Under the pieces are notes generated by a model, which had not been told where the DNA came from, searched no databases, and saw only the letters and a program-made list of their open reading frames with translations. A stretch of DNA of 64,000 nucleotides from contig CAZUZS010000001.1 in the NCBI GenBank assembly GCA_964624795.1, forward strand, positions 93,772 through 157,771. Direction: 5' to 3'. Position numbers and translations under genes: made by a program. The DNA comes from CAZUZS01 sp964624795. GTDB taxonomy: Bacteria > Calditrichota > Calditrichia > RBG-13-44-9. Numbering within the stretch: the stretch's first letter is position 1; each line of letters starts with the position of its first letter. Of the stretch, positions 17,322 through 26,868 are shown piece by piece.

Positions 17322-18629
17322 ATGGGAATACTGTTAAAAAACGGATTGATTGTCTCTCAGAATAAGCAACGGGAAGTTTTCAACGCGGACATATTGATTG
17401 AGGATGACATTATCCGGAAGATTGAAAAAAACATACCGGAAGAGAAGCATGAAGTATTTGACTTTTCCGGCAATGTGATAATACCGGGTTTTGTGCAGTC
17501 GCATGTTCACCTCTGCCAAACGCTGTTTCGTAACCTTGCCGATGACCTGGAGCTGCTGGACTGGCTGGAAAAACGAATCTGGCCGTACGAGATGGCCCAC
17601 TCCGGGGAATCGCTGAGTGCATCGGCGCAATTGGGGTTGGCAGAACTGATGTTAGGCGGCACTACCAGCATTTTGGATATGGGAAGCAGCCGCTTTCAGC
17701 ATGTTATTTTTGAAGAAATGGTTCGCAGCGGCATTCGCGGCTTCAGCGGAAAAGTGATGATGGATACCGGCAGCCAGGCTTACAAGGAAACCACAGAGGA
17801 AGCGCTGCAATCCACCGAAGAGTTGATAACCGCCTGGCACCACAAGGAAAATGACAGGATCGGTTACGCACTGGCGCCACGCTTTGTCCCCTCATGCAGC
17901 CTGGAATTGTGGGAAGGCGTCCGGGCATTGGCCGGGAAATATGACTTGATCGTTCACACACACTCCTCCGAAAACCGGAAGGAATGGGAACTTGTTAAAG
18001 AAGCAACCGGTCGATCGAACGTGGAATTCTTTGACGAAATGGGACTTGCTTCGCCAAAATTATGCCTTGCGCATTGCATTTGGGTCTCGGAAGAAGAGAT
18101 AAAAATGATAGCGAAAACCCGCGTTAATGTTTTGCACTGCCCCTCGGCCAATCTGAAATTAGGTTCCGGTATCGCGCCGGTTCCGCGTTTTATCGCAAAC
18201 AAAATCAATGTCGGTCTGGGCTCGGACGGTGCCCCGTGCAACAATAACCTGGACATGTTTCAGGAGATGCGGCTGGCGGCGCTCATTCAGAAACCGGGCG
18301 CCGGCATAAAATCCACTTCCGCGCAAATGATTTTTGACATGGCGACACTGGGTGGCGCCAAGGCGCTTGGCATGGCGGACCGGATTGGCAGCCTGGAAAC
18401 CGGGAAAAAAGCGGACCTGGTAGTTCTGGATCTGAATAAAGTTCACTCAATTCCTGCCGATAATATCTGCTCGCAGATCGTTTACTCGGCACGCGCAACG
18501 GATGTTAAACATGTCATGGTAGATGGAAAGTGGACAGTTTTTGATCGTGAGTTGAAAAATCTATCTTATGAGAATATTATCCGGAACACCTGGAAGCATA
18601 TCCAAAAAATATTTGAACGATTAAATTGA
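17322..18629 (+). CDS. 5'-methylthioadenosine/S-adenosylhomocysteine deaminase-like amidohydrolase
   Basis: A 435-residue amidohydrolase of the MtaD/TrzA/ATZ branch. Metal ligands appear in QSHVHLCQTLFR (about residue 64), HTHSSE and HCIWVSEEE, with the catalytic Asp in GLGSDGAPCNNNLD. MtaD-type enzymes deaminate methylthioadenosine, S-adenosylhomocysteine or adenosine to the inosine forms. Related branches act on guanine or s-triazines, so the precise substrate is inferred. A complete metal-dependent hydrolase barrel and flanking beta-sandwich are present. An adenosine deaminase gene lies 0.9 kb downstream in the same direction, supporting a role in purine-nucleoside recycling. Confidence 0.85.
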   Translation: MGILLKNGLIVSQNKQREVFNADILIEDDIIRKIEKNIPEEKHEVFDFSGNVIIPGFVQSHVHLCQTLFRNLADDLELLDWLEKRIWPYEMAHSGESLSASAQLGLAELMLGGTTSILDMGSSRFQHVIFEEMVRSGIRGFSGKVMMDTGSQAYKETTEEALQSTEELITAWHHKENDRIGYALAPRFVPSCSLELWEGVRALAGKYDLIVHTHSSENRKEWELVKEATGRSNVEFFDEMGLASPKLCLAHCIWVSEEEIKMIAKTRVNVLHCPSANLKLGSGIAPVPRFIANKINVGLGSDGAPCNNNLDMFQEMRLAALIQKPGAGIKSTSAQMIFDMATLGGAKALGMADRIGSLETGKKADLVVLDLNKVHSIPADNICSQIVYSARATDVKHVMVDGKWTVFDRELKNLSYENIIRNTWKHIQKIFERLN

Positions 18630-18657
18630 CGGTACGTGATTTTGAAGGAGGACTTTT

Positions 18658-19500
18658 ATGGCCAGGGTTAGTATCACGTTTGGAATACTGGTACTGCTGT
18701 TTATTTCATGCAGCCATCGCGAAGCGAATGTAAAATCAATGGAAGCATCTACCCCCACCGCGTTGCTGGAAAAAGGGAACCAACTCTACCAGCAGGGGGA
18801 TCTGCAGGGAGCGCTCCAAGACTACCAGCATATTTATAATACTTATCCCACCAGCAGGGAATATGTAGATGCCGTGATTGGCCTGAGCCGCTGTTACAAC
18901 GACATGGGCGATTATGAAAAGGGAATGGACTTGCTTTATAACCTTATCAGGGAAAACATGGTGCCCAGTCGCGTTCCGGAAATTTACAATGAAATGGCTA
19001 AATATTATGAAGTGAATGCCGGAATTTCATCCCTCTCAGGTTTATCAAATGAGGAAAACGACTACGAGAAAGCCATTGAATATTACCGAAAAGCTATCAA
19101 CTACCCCAACAGCGACGACACCAACGCCAAAGCATACGCCCAGTACCGAATCGGGGAGCTTTATGTTACTCTTCTGAAATTTAAAGATGCTACCCTGGCC
19201 TTTGAAGCAACCATCAACAGTTTCCCGGGAACCCAGTGGGCAACCCTGGCCCAGCAAAGGATAGATGAAATGCGCCAGGCAGTGAACACCGTCCTGGGAG
19301 AAATGAAAACAGAGGAACCTGCCTCGGTGCAAAGCGCACCGGAAATGGCTTCGCCACCAAAACCCAGCACAACACCGATGCCCGCAGACACAATGGTTAC
19401 ACCGAAGGCAGCGGCCCCCGACACCAGCACGCAGGTAGAGGAACAGAAACAGACCTCTCCGCCGGATACTTCTTCCAAACCCCAAATGGAGCTTAAGTAA
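18658..19500 (+). CDS. TPR-containing lipoprotein
   Basis: A 280-residue predicted lipoprotein. The N-terminus (MARVSITFGILVLLFISCSH) is a lipoprotein signal with Cys18 as the lipidated residue. Tetratricopeptide-like helices follow (about residues 30-215): ALLEKGNQLYQQGDLQGALQ, YVDAVIGLSRCYNDMGDYEK and YAQYRIGELYVTLLKFKDAT. The last 65 residues are Pro, Thr and Ser rich and probably disordered. A strong GGAGG site precedes the ATG. It resembles generic outer-membrane-associated TPR scaffolds. Its position between two nucleoside deaminase genes, 28 and 42 bases away, suggests one operon, but no functional link is obvious. Confidence 0.87.
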   Translation: MARVSITFGILVLLFISCSHREANVKSMEASTPTALLEKGNQLYQQGDLQGALQDYQHIYNTYPTSREYVDAVIGLSRCYNDMGDYEKGMDLLYNLIRENMVPSRVPEIYNEMAKYYEVNAGISSLSGLSNEENDYEKAIEYYRKAINYPNSDDTNAKAYAQYRIGELYVTLLKFKDATLAFEATINSFPGTQWATLAQQRIDEMRQAVNTVLGEMKTEEPASVQSAPEMASPPKPSTTPMPADTMVTPKAAAPDTSTQVEEQKQTSPPDTSSKPQMELK

Positions 19501-19542
19501 GCCGCTGCCAGCAGGGTAGAACAACTTAGCCAAGAGGAATAA

Positions 19543-20571
19543 ATGGAACTCCCCTTCGAATTGCTGCTCCAACTGCCCAAGACAGATCTTCATGTACACC
19601 TTGACGGATCCCTGCGTGTTCCCACCCTTATCGATCTGGCCCGCAAGCAAAATGTCGAACTCCCGACCTTTAATGAGGCGGAACTCGAAAAAATTGTGAT
19701 GAGCGGAAAGCATTGTCAAAATTTGGGCGAGTATCTCCAGGGATTCGATATTACGCTTTCCGTTATGCAGGAACCGGAAGCCTTATATCGTATTGCGTAC
19801 GAACTGGCCGAGGATGCGGCGGAGGAAAATGTGTGGTACATGGAAGTCCGCTATTCTCCCATCCTGCACATTCGGAAAGGTTTGAAACTAACCACCATTG
19901 TAGATGCGGTTCTTGAAGGATTGCAGGAAGCGGAAAAGAAGTTCAATATTAAGACCGGCATAATCGTGTGCGGAATGCGAAATATAAATCCCGAAACATC
20001 CTTGCGGCTGGCAGAGCTTTCTGTTGCCTACAAAAACAAGGGAGTCGTGGGATTTGACCTTGCCGGCCAGGAAGAAAATTATCCGGCAAAAGATCACAAA
20101 GATGCCTTTTTTATTATCAGGAAAAATAATATCAACACAACGGCGCACGCAGGTGAGGCATTTGGTCCGGACAGCATCCACCAAGCGTTGCACGATTGCG
20201 GTGCCCACCGGATAGGCCATGGCACTCGCCTGTACCAGGATGGCGACTTGCTCAACTACGTGAACGATCATCGCATCCCCATGGAAGTATGCCTCACAAG
20301 CAATATTCAGACAGGAGCGGCAAGCTCCTACGAGACGCATCCGCTTCGTTTTTATTATGATTATGGGTTGCGGGTGACCATCAATACCGACAATCGCCTG
20401 GTTTCCGATACATCGGTTACCCGTGAACTCTACCTGGCTGCAAAGTACCTGAACTTGACACTGGACGACATCAAATCCATTGTGATGGACGGATTTAAAA
20501 GCGCGTTCCTGCCCAACCGGGCAAAATCGATTATGCTGAATGTTGTGAACGATAAATTGAAGAAATTTTAA
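19543..20571 (+). CDS. add: Adenosine deaminase
   Basis: A 342-residue zinc-dependent deaminase converting adenosine and deoxyadenosine to inosine forms. The family pattern is complete: LPKTDLHVHLDGSLR at about residues 12-26 (two zinc-binding His), TAHAGEAFGP near 203 (zinc His and catalytic Glu), RIGHGTRL near 226 (catalytic His) and VTINTDNRLVS near 282 (zinc Asp). The NTDN form in place of NTDD is common in bacterial members. The ATG has GAGGAA upstream. Together with the MtaD-like gene it forms a purine-salvage pair. Confidence 0.95.
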   Translation: MELPFELLLQLPKTDLHVHLDGSLRVPTLIDLARKQNVELPTFNEAELEKIVMSGKHCQNLGEYLQGFDITLSVMQEPEALYRIAYELAEDAAEENVWYMEVRYSPILHIRKGLKLTTIVDAVLEGLQEAEKKFNIKTGIIVCGMRNINPETSLRLAELSVAYKNKGVVGFDLAGQEENYPAKDHKDAFFIIRKNNINTTAHAGEAFGPDSIHQALHDCGAHRIGHGTRLYQDGDLLNYVNDHRIPMEVCLTSNIQTGAASSYETHPLRFYYDYGLRVTINTDNRLVSDTSVTRELYLAAKYLNLTLDDIKSIVMDGFKSAFLPNRAKSIMLNVVNDKLKKF

Positions 20572-20665
20572 TCCCCCCCTCAAATCATTTGCTTTACCAT
20601 GCCGGATTTGTTATAATGACTACCATTTTAGTAATGGCGTGAACGAGATCATCGCGTAAAATTAT

Positions 20666-21805
20666 ATGTATATAAAATTTAACGCCGCAGAAAAGATGAC
20701 CATTGGCGTAGAACTGGAGATTCAGACAATAAGCCCCAGGACGGGCGAGCTTGTTCCCGGTTCCGGCGTCATACTTTCACAATTGGCAGGCGAGGTAAGG
20801 TTCAAACCGGAACTGTTCAACTCCACGTTGGAAATCAACACCGAAATCTGCGAATCACTCCCCGAATTAGAATACAGCCTGAAAAAGAGCCTGGCTACCA
20901 TTCACGAAATCGCCGCCTGGAACGATCTTGAAATACTTATTTCAGGGTGCCACCCTTTTTCCAACTGGCAGCAACAGCAAATTACCCAGCAGGAAAGATA
21001 CCTCAATCTTTTGCATCGCATCCAGTGGCCGGTACGGCAGTTTCTCATTTTCGGTCTCCACATCCATGTGGGAATCGATAATGCCGACAAGGTGATTTAT
21101 GTAATGAACCGCCTCACCAGCTATATTCCGCACCTGATCGCCCTTTCAGCAAGTTCCCCTTTCTGGAACGGGTTCGATACCGGGCTGGCGACTTCACGAG
21201 TTAAGATATTTGAAGAACTCCCCAACGCCGGGTTGCCCTACTATTTTAAAAATTGGGAAAAATACAGCGAGCTGGTTTCCAGGTTGATCAAGACCAACTC
21301 CATAGATACCGTGCGGGACATCTGGTGGGATATACGTCCGCACCCCATTTTCGGAACCGTGGAAGTGCGGGTTTGCGACGCAATGCCTACTCTGAAAGAA
21401 AATATGGCGCTTTCAGCGATGGTCTTTTTATTAGCCGCGAAATTTGCCTCCGAATTTGAATCCGACGGTGACACCCCCATGATCGATCGCTGGATTTTGG
21501 AGGAGAACAAATGGCGGGCTGCCCGCTACGGTCTCAGCGGCAAAATAATCATGAACGATGCCGGTGAAACCCAGACACTCGGTGACGCCATCAGAAGGCT
21601 CCACACCGAACTCCTGGATTACGCCAGGACGGCTGGATTTACGGATATCGAACCGTACCTGAGCACGATTCCCGAGATATTAAAGCGAGGACCGAGTTAC
21701 GCACGACAGCGGCACTGGGCCCGCCAAAAGCCGGGAGACTACAAGTTTATTGTCAACAATCTTCTCCGAGAAACCAGGGAAAATAAATTGCTTAACGGCT
21801 TTTGA
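20666..21805 (+). CDS. YbdK-like carboxylate-amine ligase (GCS2 family)
   Basis: A 379-residue member of the glutamate-cysteine ligase type 2 (GCS2, YbdK) family. The opening TIGVELEIQTISPRTGELVPGS is the family signature, and LHIHVGIDNADK, with FGTVEVRVCDAMPT, forms the ATP and metal site. E. coli YbdK is a weak gamma-glutamylcysteine synthetase; the true product of most members is not settled. No glutathione synthetase gene is near. The ATG at 20666 lacks a clear ribosome-binding site, and a second ATG at 20696 sits just before the conserved block. Confidence 0.88.
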   Translation: MYIKFNAAEKMTIGVELEIQTISPRTGELVPGSGVILSQLAGEVRFKPELFNSTLEINTEICESLPELEYSLKKSLATIHEIAAWNDLEILISGCHPFSNWQQQQITQQERYLNLLHRIQWPVRQFLIFGLHIHVGIDNADKVIYVMNRLTSYIPHLIALSASSPFWNGFDTGLATSRVKIFEELPNAGLPYYFKNWEKYSELVSRLIKTNSIDTVRDIWWDIRPHPIFGTVEVRVCDAMPTLKENMALSAMVFLLAAKFASEFESDGDTPMIDRWILEENKWRAARYGLSGKIIMNDAGETQTLGDAIRRLHTELLDYARTAGFTDIEPYLSTIPEILKRGPSYARQRHWARQKPGDYKFIVNNLLRETRENKLLNGF

Positions 21806-21864
21806 TTCCAGCGGGTTTCACCAGCCGGGAGACATTTCGAAACAACAATGCATTTTCTCCATTA

Positions 21865-21897
21865 AAAAATCCCCGCTTTCTGCAAACGAGGATTTTT
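21865..21897 (+). terminator. Terminator after the YbdK-like gene
   Basis: Stem AAAAATCC-CG with CG-GGATTTTT (one mismatch) around a roughly 11-base loop is followed by GTTTTTA on the plus strand. It ends the plus-strand run from 17322 to 21805, before convergent lemA. Confidence 0.75.
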
Positions 21898-22009
21898 GTT
21901 TTTATCAGAAAACTGACTGAAGGAGTCATTCACCGCACAAGGCCAAATTTGGGGCAACGCTGGAAAACCTGCATTTTATGGAAGATCTAATGCGGCAATA
22001 CCCTTCCGG

Positions 22010-22627
22010 CTAAAATTTTACTTTTGGTGCCTCCTGGGCCTGTGTTGCCGCTTCAAAATAGGCTTTCCGGGTAAAGCCCGCTGATCCGGCTACAAAAGAC
22101 TGGGGGAACATGCGGATATATTGATTGTAGGTTCTCACCTCCTCGTTAAACCGGCGCCGCTCCACTGCGATGCGATTTTCGGTGCCCTCCAACTGTGCCT
22201 GCAATGTCAGGAAATTCTGATTCGCTTTCAAATCGGGATACCGTTCAACTACTACCATCAGGCGCTGCAGCGCCGCTCCCAGCCCATCCTGCACCTGCTG
22301 GAAACGGGCGAACTGCTGGGGATCGTTGAGTATTTGTGGAGAAACATTGACCATTCCACCGACCTTGGCGCGCGCTTCGGTAACCGCTTCCAGAGTTTCC
22401 TTCTCATGGGATGCGTAGCCCTTTACGGTTTCCACAAGGTTCGGGATCAGGTCGTAGCGCCGCTGGTACTGGTTCTGCACCTGAGCCCAACTTGAATTCA
22501 CATTTTCATCGAGCACAACCATTGTGTTTCGGACTTTGACATACCAGCCAAATATTGCAAGCACCAGAATGACTATTACCGCCAGAATGCCAATTACTAT
22601 CAATAATCCTTTTTTACCATTTGCCAT
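22010..22627 (-). CDS. lemA: LemA family membrane protein
   Basis: A 205-residue protein with one N-terminal membrane segment (about residues 6-28, GLLIVIGILAVIVILVLAIF) and a long helical domain facing outward. Family motifs are VVLDENVNSSWAQVQNQYQRR, DLIPNLVETVKGYASHEKE and TENRIAVERRRFNEEVRTYN. The C-terminus, FEAATQAQEAPKVKF, ends as LemA proteins often do. Function is not well defined. I chose the ATG at 22627 because AGGGAG lies ten bases upstream; the ATG at 22636 sits almost on that site. Confidence 0.92.
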   Translation of the reverse strand: MANGKKGLLIVIGILAVIVILVLAIFGWYVKVRNTMVVLDENVNSSWAQVQNQYQRRYDLIPNLVETVKGYASHEKETLEAVTEARAKVGGMVNVSPQILNDPQQFARFQQVQDGLGAALQRLMVVVERYPDLKANQNFLTLQAQLEGTENRIAVERRRFNEEVRTYNQYIRMFPQSFVAGSAGFTRKAYFEAATQAQEAPKVKF

Positions 22628-22805
22628 ATACCACATTCTCCCTGCGTTTTTCAGTTATCTGTAAAAGAATCTAAAAAATATTTGTTCCATTTTCGAGAGC
22701 GAAACTGTTTGTTCCTCTATTATGTCCCGGTTGTATCCAAATTCAATTTTGCTGCCGATTGCACGAAGAATTATGCCTGTGTGGATTTACACTTCGACAT
22801 CAGAC

Positions 22806-23402
22806 CTATTCCGGTGCTGATCCTGGTGTGTCTTTTTCACTGAAGATCTCAGCGGAAAAAATGTAGATTTCGGCAGCGCTGTCCTTCCAGGCATCGCCCG
22901 GCAGGCCGGCCTTGAAACAGGTTTGCTTGAGGAATTCCTGCCGGTCCCAGCCCCATTCCGTTGCAACCTGCGGCAAAAGCAGTCCCCGCATCAGGCCGCG
23001 CCTAATGATGAGCCCGTGTCTTCCCACAACGATTTCCTCGATATTTTTAATTCGCTTCAATGGGGATAATACCGAGATTTCGATTTCGAGGTCTTTTACC
23101 TCGTCAAGCGTCACCGCCGGGAAGCGCGGATCGTTGAATGCCGCGGACCGGGCCATGTCCATAACTGCCTGGTACAATGGTTTGACGCCTTCCACATATC
23201 CAATGCAGCCACGTAACTGGCCTTTCTTGTGAAGTGTGACAAAAACTCCGAAATCTTCCTTAAGTTTCTGCGAGACAGGCTTAGTGGTCGGATAATCATC
23301 CTCTTCCAGAAAATGAATTATTGTGTTACGGGCCAACTGCAACAGGAAGGTTTTTTCCTTCAAATCAAGCCCTACAATGGTTTCATCCTTAACATCAATC
23401 AT
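22806..23402 (-). CDS. amrA: AmmeMemoRadiSam system protein A (AMMECR1 domain)
   Basis: A 198-residue AMMECR1-domain protein. The conserved signature LRGCIGYVEGVKPLYQAVMD and ARSAAFNDPRFPAV lie in the middle, and QVATEWGWDRQEFLKQTC near the end. Such proteins co-occur with a MEMO-family protein and a radical SAM enzyme in the AmmeMemoRadiSam set, whose reaction is unknown. The ATG at 23402 has AGAGG seven bases upstream; a longer frame from 23465 adds only a hydrophobic, unconserved stretch. The MEMO partner is encoded 286 bases upstream on the same strand. Confidence 0.9.
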   Translation of the reverse strand: MIDVKDETIVGLDLKEKTFLLQLARNTIIHFLEEDDYPTTKPVSQKLKEDFGVFVTLHKKGQLRGCIGYVEGVKPLYQAVMDMARSAAFNDPRFPAVTLDEVKDLEIEISVLSPLKRIKNIEEIVVGRHGLIIRRGLMRGLLLPQVATEWGWDRQEFLKQTCFKAGLPGDAWKDSAAEIYIFSAEIFSEKDTPGSAPE

Positions 23403-23688
23403 CGTAAAACCTCTCTGAGATAAGATGATAAAAAAAGTAACCATAAAAAAAGCATTTTTTAGCATATTGCAATTCCAGTGCTTTTAAGACAGTTTGTTTG
23501 AACTCGCCAACCGGCATCACCAGGATTTCCGAAAAACGAATCTTAACCAGTAATTCCAGAAATCAAGCCCCGGCTGCACAACATTTCTGCATCATCGCCG
23601 GGAGAAAATTCGCGAGCACTTCGGACGGCGCTCGGACAGTCAATTGGGAAGAGTCGACGGAACCGGCTTGTCCCGGAAAGTCAAATCA

Positions 23689-24519
23689 CTAATAAAGGAT
23701 GGCGGACAGGTAACCGACGACATCATCCCTGTTCCCGGTAATATCGCCGGAATTTCGGTAAAGCAGAACCTTCGCTTCTTCCGCTCCCATGTTGCGGGCT
23801 GCTTTCATGGCTGCTATCACCGGACCGTAGCCGCACATTTGCGTACGGCGGGCGTTTATATCTTCCCACAATTCATCTTCGTTAAATTTTTCGATATTTT
23901 CGCGGGCCACCTGGTCGAGCATTCGGGCCCGGTCATCCGGATGGAAATGAGAAAGATCGCTGCTGGCAACGATAAGAGATTCACCGGGAGGCAGCACTTT
24001 GGGAAGCGCCTCTCCCAGGATTTTCATCAACTCAAATTCCTGCCGACCAATAGAGATGGGAATCAATTTGAATTTATTTAAAGACCATTGCAGAAACGGT
24101 AACTGAACTTCGAGGGAGTGTTCCTTCAGACCGTGTCCGGCTTCGGAAAATTGAATTCGGCTGTCGAAGGCCGTTAATTCCTGGGCCGCGCCCAGATCGA
24201 TCTCAATTTCCCCCAGCGGTGTACGATAACCCGGCCCGTTATAGATGCTGGCAAAAGGGAATTCCTCATGGTGGCTTGGTGCCAGGATCACCACCCGTCG
24301 GTATTTTGCTCCCAGAATTTGCCGGTAGGCGCGCGCTGCAACTCCACCGGAGTAAATGTACCCGGCGTGCGGCGCAATTATTGCCGCCACAGGCCGGCTG
24401 CTTTCCACCACCGGAGCAGCTTCGAAAAAGAGGCTGAGTTCGCGCTCCAGGATCATCTTGTCGCCGGAATAAAACGTACCGGCCACACCTGGGGGCCGAA
24501 TATTAGTCGTAAGCGTCAT
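23689..24519 (-). CDS. amrB: AmmeMemoRadiSam system protein B (MEMO1 family)
   Basis: A 276-residue MEMO-family protein with the fold of class III extradiol dioxygenases. Motifs are RPPGVAGTFYSGD at the start, APHAGYIYSGGVAARAY, LAPSHHEEFPFAS, LEVQLPFLQW and VASSDLSHFHPDD. The His and Asp residues correspond to the potential metal-binding site. Human MEMO1 is a copper-binding redox protein; the bacterial role is unknown. It precedes the AMMECR1 gene on the same strand. The third partner, a radical SAM protein, is not present in the window. Confidence 0.92.
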   Translation of the reverse strand: MTLTTNIRPPGVAGTFYSGDKMILERELSLFFEAAPVVESSRPVAAIIAPHAGYIYSGGVAARAYRQILGAKYRRVVILAPSHHEEFPFASIYNGPGYRTPLGEIEIDLGAAQELTAFDSRIQFSEAGHGLKEHSLEVQLPFLQWSLNKFKLIPISIGRQEFELMKILGEALPKVLPPGESLIVASSDLSHFHPDDRARMLDQVARENIEKFNEDELWEDINARRTQMCGYGPVIAAMKAARNMGAEEAKVLLYRNSGDITGNRDDVVGYLSAILY

Positions 24520-24732
24520 GTAAAATACCGTTCTTCATCGGTTGCACCTGACTAATATAACAAATAAAATAAATTTATGTAAGAAAATTTGCGGGTGGGG
24601 CTAAATCGTGTGCAAAGGGAAGTGTCCGATCCTCCCGGTTCACGCCATTGTAATCCCGATCTCATCCCTGATTATCGATCTGTTAATCCAAATTATTTTT
24701 ATATGCTTACGCCAGGCGCAATGCAGCTAATC

Positions 24733-25236
24733 TTACGCATTGGCTTCCGGCGATTCATCCCGGTCCGACATCCGGACTTCCTCGTAATCCCGGTGAGCCA
24801 GGTACTCGCTTTCCAAATGATCAATATGTTGCATCTCCTGATCTACCAGCCAGTTAAACACCTTTCGCACCTGCTCATCTTCGGCCCGGTCGTGCTGCGC
24901 CTGGTAAAAATCCCGGCTGATTTTCTCATTTTCAATCGCCAGATGGATGAGTTCGCTGACGGAGCAATTATCTAACTCCATTTCCATCAGTTTCTCCCGC
25001 TCCGGCAAATCCACTTCGATTTCATCAGATAAGGGCAGCTCGTTTCCACCATATTTTATTTTTTCGTCTATTCTTTTCACATGATTATGCTCTTCATCAA
25101 TCAACTGCTGCAATATCTCCTTGGTTTTCGAATTCCTGACTTGTTTCAACATGTGCCGGTAGATGCGCACGGTGTCAAGCTCATTCTGTCTGGCCATCAG
25201 CAGCGCGTGCACCGCATCCGGGGAAATAGACTCCAT
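24733..25236 (-). CDS. Ferritin-like / rubrerythrin-type diiron protein
   Basis: A 167-residue four-helix protein of the ferritin-like superfamily. Two halves each carry diiron ligands: Glu in RQNELDTVRIY followed by EEHNH, and Glu in AIENEKISRDFY followed by DQEMQH. No rubredoxin domain follows; the tail is acidic (RMSDRDESPEANA). Such proteins handle iron or peroxide and protect against oxidative stress. AAGGAT lies before the ATG. RNase Y is transcribed just upstream on the same strand (27 bases), so cotranscription is likely although a functional link is not evident. Confidence 0.85.
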   Translation of the reverse strand: MESISPDAVHALLMARQNELDTVRIYRHMLKQVRNSKTKEILQQLIDEEHNHVKRIDEKIKYGGNELPLSDEIEVDLPEREKLMEMELDNCSVSELIHLAIENEKISRDFYQAQHDRAEDEQVRKVFNWLVDQEMQHIDHLESEYLAHRDYEEVRMSDRDESPEANA

Positions 25237-25263
25237 GTTTTTATCCTTAATTTGAATTAAACA

Positions 25264-26868
25264 TTAAACTTCTTTTAAAACAGGATCCACCTTCTCTCCG
25301 TTGTGCCCGGGCAGAAATTCGTCGGTAAAACTGTTGGCTATTGTCTGCCGGATAACCGTGACCTTTATCTGCCCCGGATATTCCATGGTTTCCTTGATCT
25401 TGCGGGCAATGTCGCTGGATAAGAGTTTTGCCTCTCCGTCCGAGATTTTTTCCGGCACAATCATTACCCGAATTTCCCGGCCGGCGGAAAGCGCGTAGGT
25501 TTTCCCTACCCCCTCAAATGAATTGGCTAACTCTTCCAGCTTGGAAATTCGCTGCGCGTAGGCTTCCAGGGATTCGCGACGAGCGCCGGGACGGGCACCA
25601 CTGATTCGGTCCGCTGCCGTCACCAGTACCGAGATAGGTGAAATCGGTTCGGCTTCTTCATGATGCGCCAGAACCGAATTTATGACCACCGGATGCTCTG
25701 CGCAACGGGTGGTTACTTCCACGCCAATGGAAACGTGACTTCCTTCCGAATCGCCGCTTACTGCCTTGCCAATATCGTGGAACAGGCCGGCCCGTTTTGC
25801 CAGCTCAACATCCAGGCCCAGCTCTGCGGCCATGCCGCCGGCCAGCCAGGCTACTTCCTTGGAATGCTGCAAGATATTCTGTCCGTAGCTGGTGCGATAT
25901 TTCAGACGACCGAGATATTCCCGCATTTCGGGATGGACGTTTTTTATTTTCAACTCGTGCAATGTCTCATCCGCAGCTTTTTTGATGCTGGCTTCCACTT
26001 CCTTTGTTGCTTTTTCGACCTCCGCATCAATCGCCTTGGGATTGATATTCTTATTTTTTATAAGCCTTTCCATAGAGATGCGGGCGACTTCCCGCCGGAT
26101 AGGATCGAAACTGGACATGACAACCGTTTCAGGTGTGTCATCAACGATCACTTTTACACCGGTTGCCGCTTCGAAGGCCTTGATATTGCGCCCTTCCCTG
26201 CCGATGATGATTCCCTTCCAGTCGTCACTGGGCAGCTCAACCGAGATGAGTGTGGATTCCATCGTATATTCGGTAGCCATCCGTTCAATGGCAAATGCCA
26301 TAATCTCCTTTGCCTCCCAGCGCCCCCTCTCTTCGGCTTCATTTTTGATATCCAGGATGGTCTGAACGGCTTCCGCCCTGGCTTGCGAAATCATATTTTC
26401 CATCAGTTTCTTTTTTGCTTCATCCTTATTTAATTTGCTGATCTCTTCCAGTCGCTTCACACCTTCTTCGTACATATCCTTGATTTGGTTTTCCTTGGAC
26501 TGAATGTTCTTCTGCCAGTTAACCATTTCCTGCTCTTTTTTGCGGGTCTGCCATTCCTTCTCCTGAATTTTATTGCCCAGCCGTCGCAAATCTTTTTCTT
26601 TAAAGCGGAGGCGTTCTTCGGATTTAGCCAGGTTCGCTTCCCTTTGTTTCATCTCTTTTATGAAATCGTTCTTTTCCTGGTAGAGTTTTTCTTTAGCCGC
26701 CAGGTAAGCATCGCGCTCCATTTTTTCAACTTTTTTTTGCGCCTGTTCCAGAATTTCTTTGGCCTGTCTTTCAGCGCTGGCAATTTTTCGCCTGCTGATC
26801 AACTGACATATTCCGGCGCCGGCCAACAGCGAAATAAGTACAGCACCGATTATTATTAAAGTATTCAT
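25264..26868 (-). CDS. rny: Ribonuclease Y
   Basis: A 534-residue membrane-anchored endoribonuclease that starts mRNA decay. Residues 3-23 form a membrane anchor (LIIIGAVLISLLAGAGI), followed by a long coiled coil (about 30-200) rich in Glu, Lys and Gln. Then come a KH domain (GIIIGREGRNIKAFEAATG, about 218-285) and an HD domain (LFHDIGKAVSGDSEGSHVSIG, near residue 364) with metal-binding His and Asp. The C-terminal ends KVTVIRQTIANSFTDE, typical of the family. GGAG lies before the ATG. Confidence 0.96.
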   Translation of the reverse strand: MNTLIIIGAVLISLLAGAGICQLISRRKIASAERQAKEILEQAQKKVEKMERDAYLAAKEKLYQEKNDFIKEMKQREANLAKSEERLRFKEKDLRRLGNKIQEKEWQTRKKEQEMVNWQKNIQSKENQIKDMYEEGVKRLEEISKLNKDEAKKKLMENMISQARAEAVQTILDIKNEAEERGRWEAKEIMAFAIERMATEYTMESTLISVELPSDDWKGIIIGREGRNIKAFEAATGVKVIVDDTPETVVMSSFDPIRREVARISMERLIKNKNINPKAIDAEVEKATKEVEASIKKAADETLHELKIKNVHPEMREYLGRLKYRTSYGQNILQHSKEVAWLAGGMAAELGLDVELAKRAGLFHDIGKAVSGDSEGSHVSIGVEVTTRCAEHPVVINSVLAHHEEAEPISPISVLVTAADRISGARPGARRESLEAYAQRISKLEELANSFEGVGKTYALSAGREIRVMIVPEKISDGEAKLLSSDIARKIKETMEYPGQIKVTVIRQTIANSFTDEFLPGHNGEKVDPVLKEV

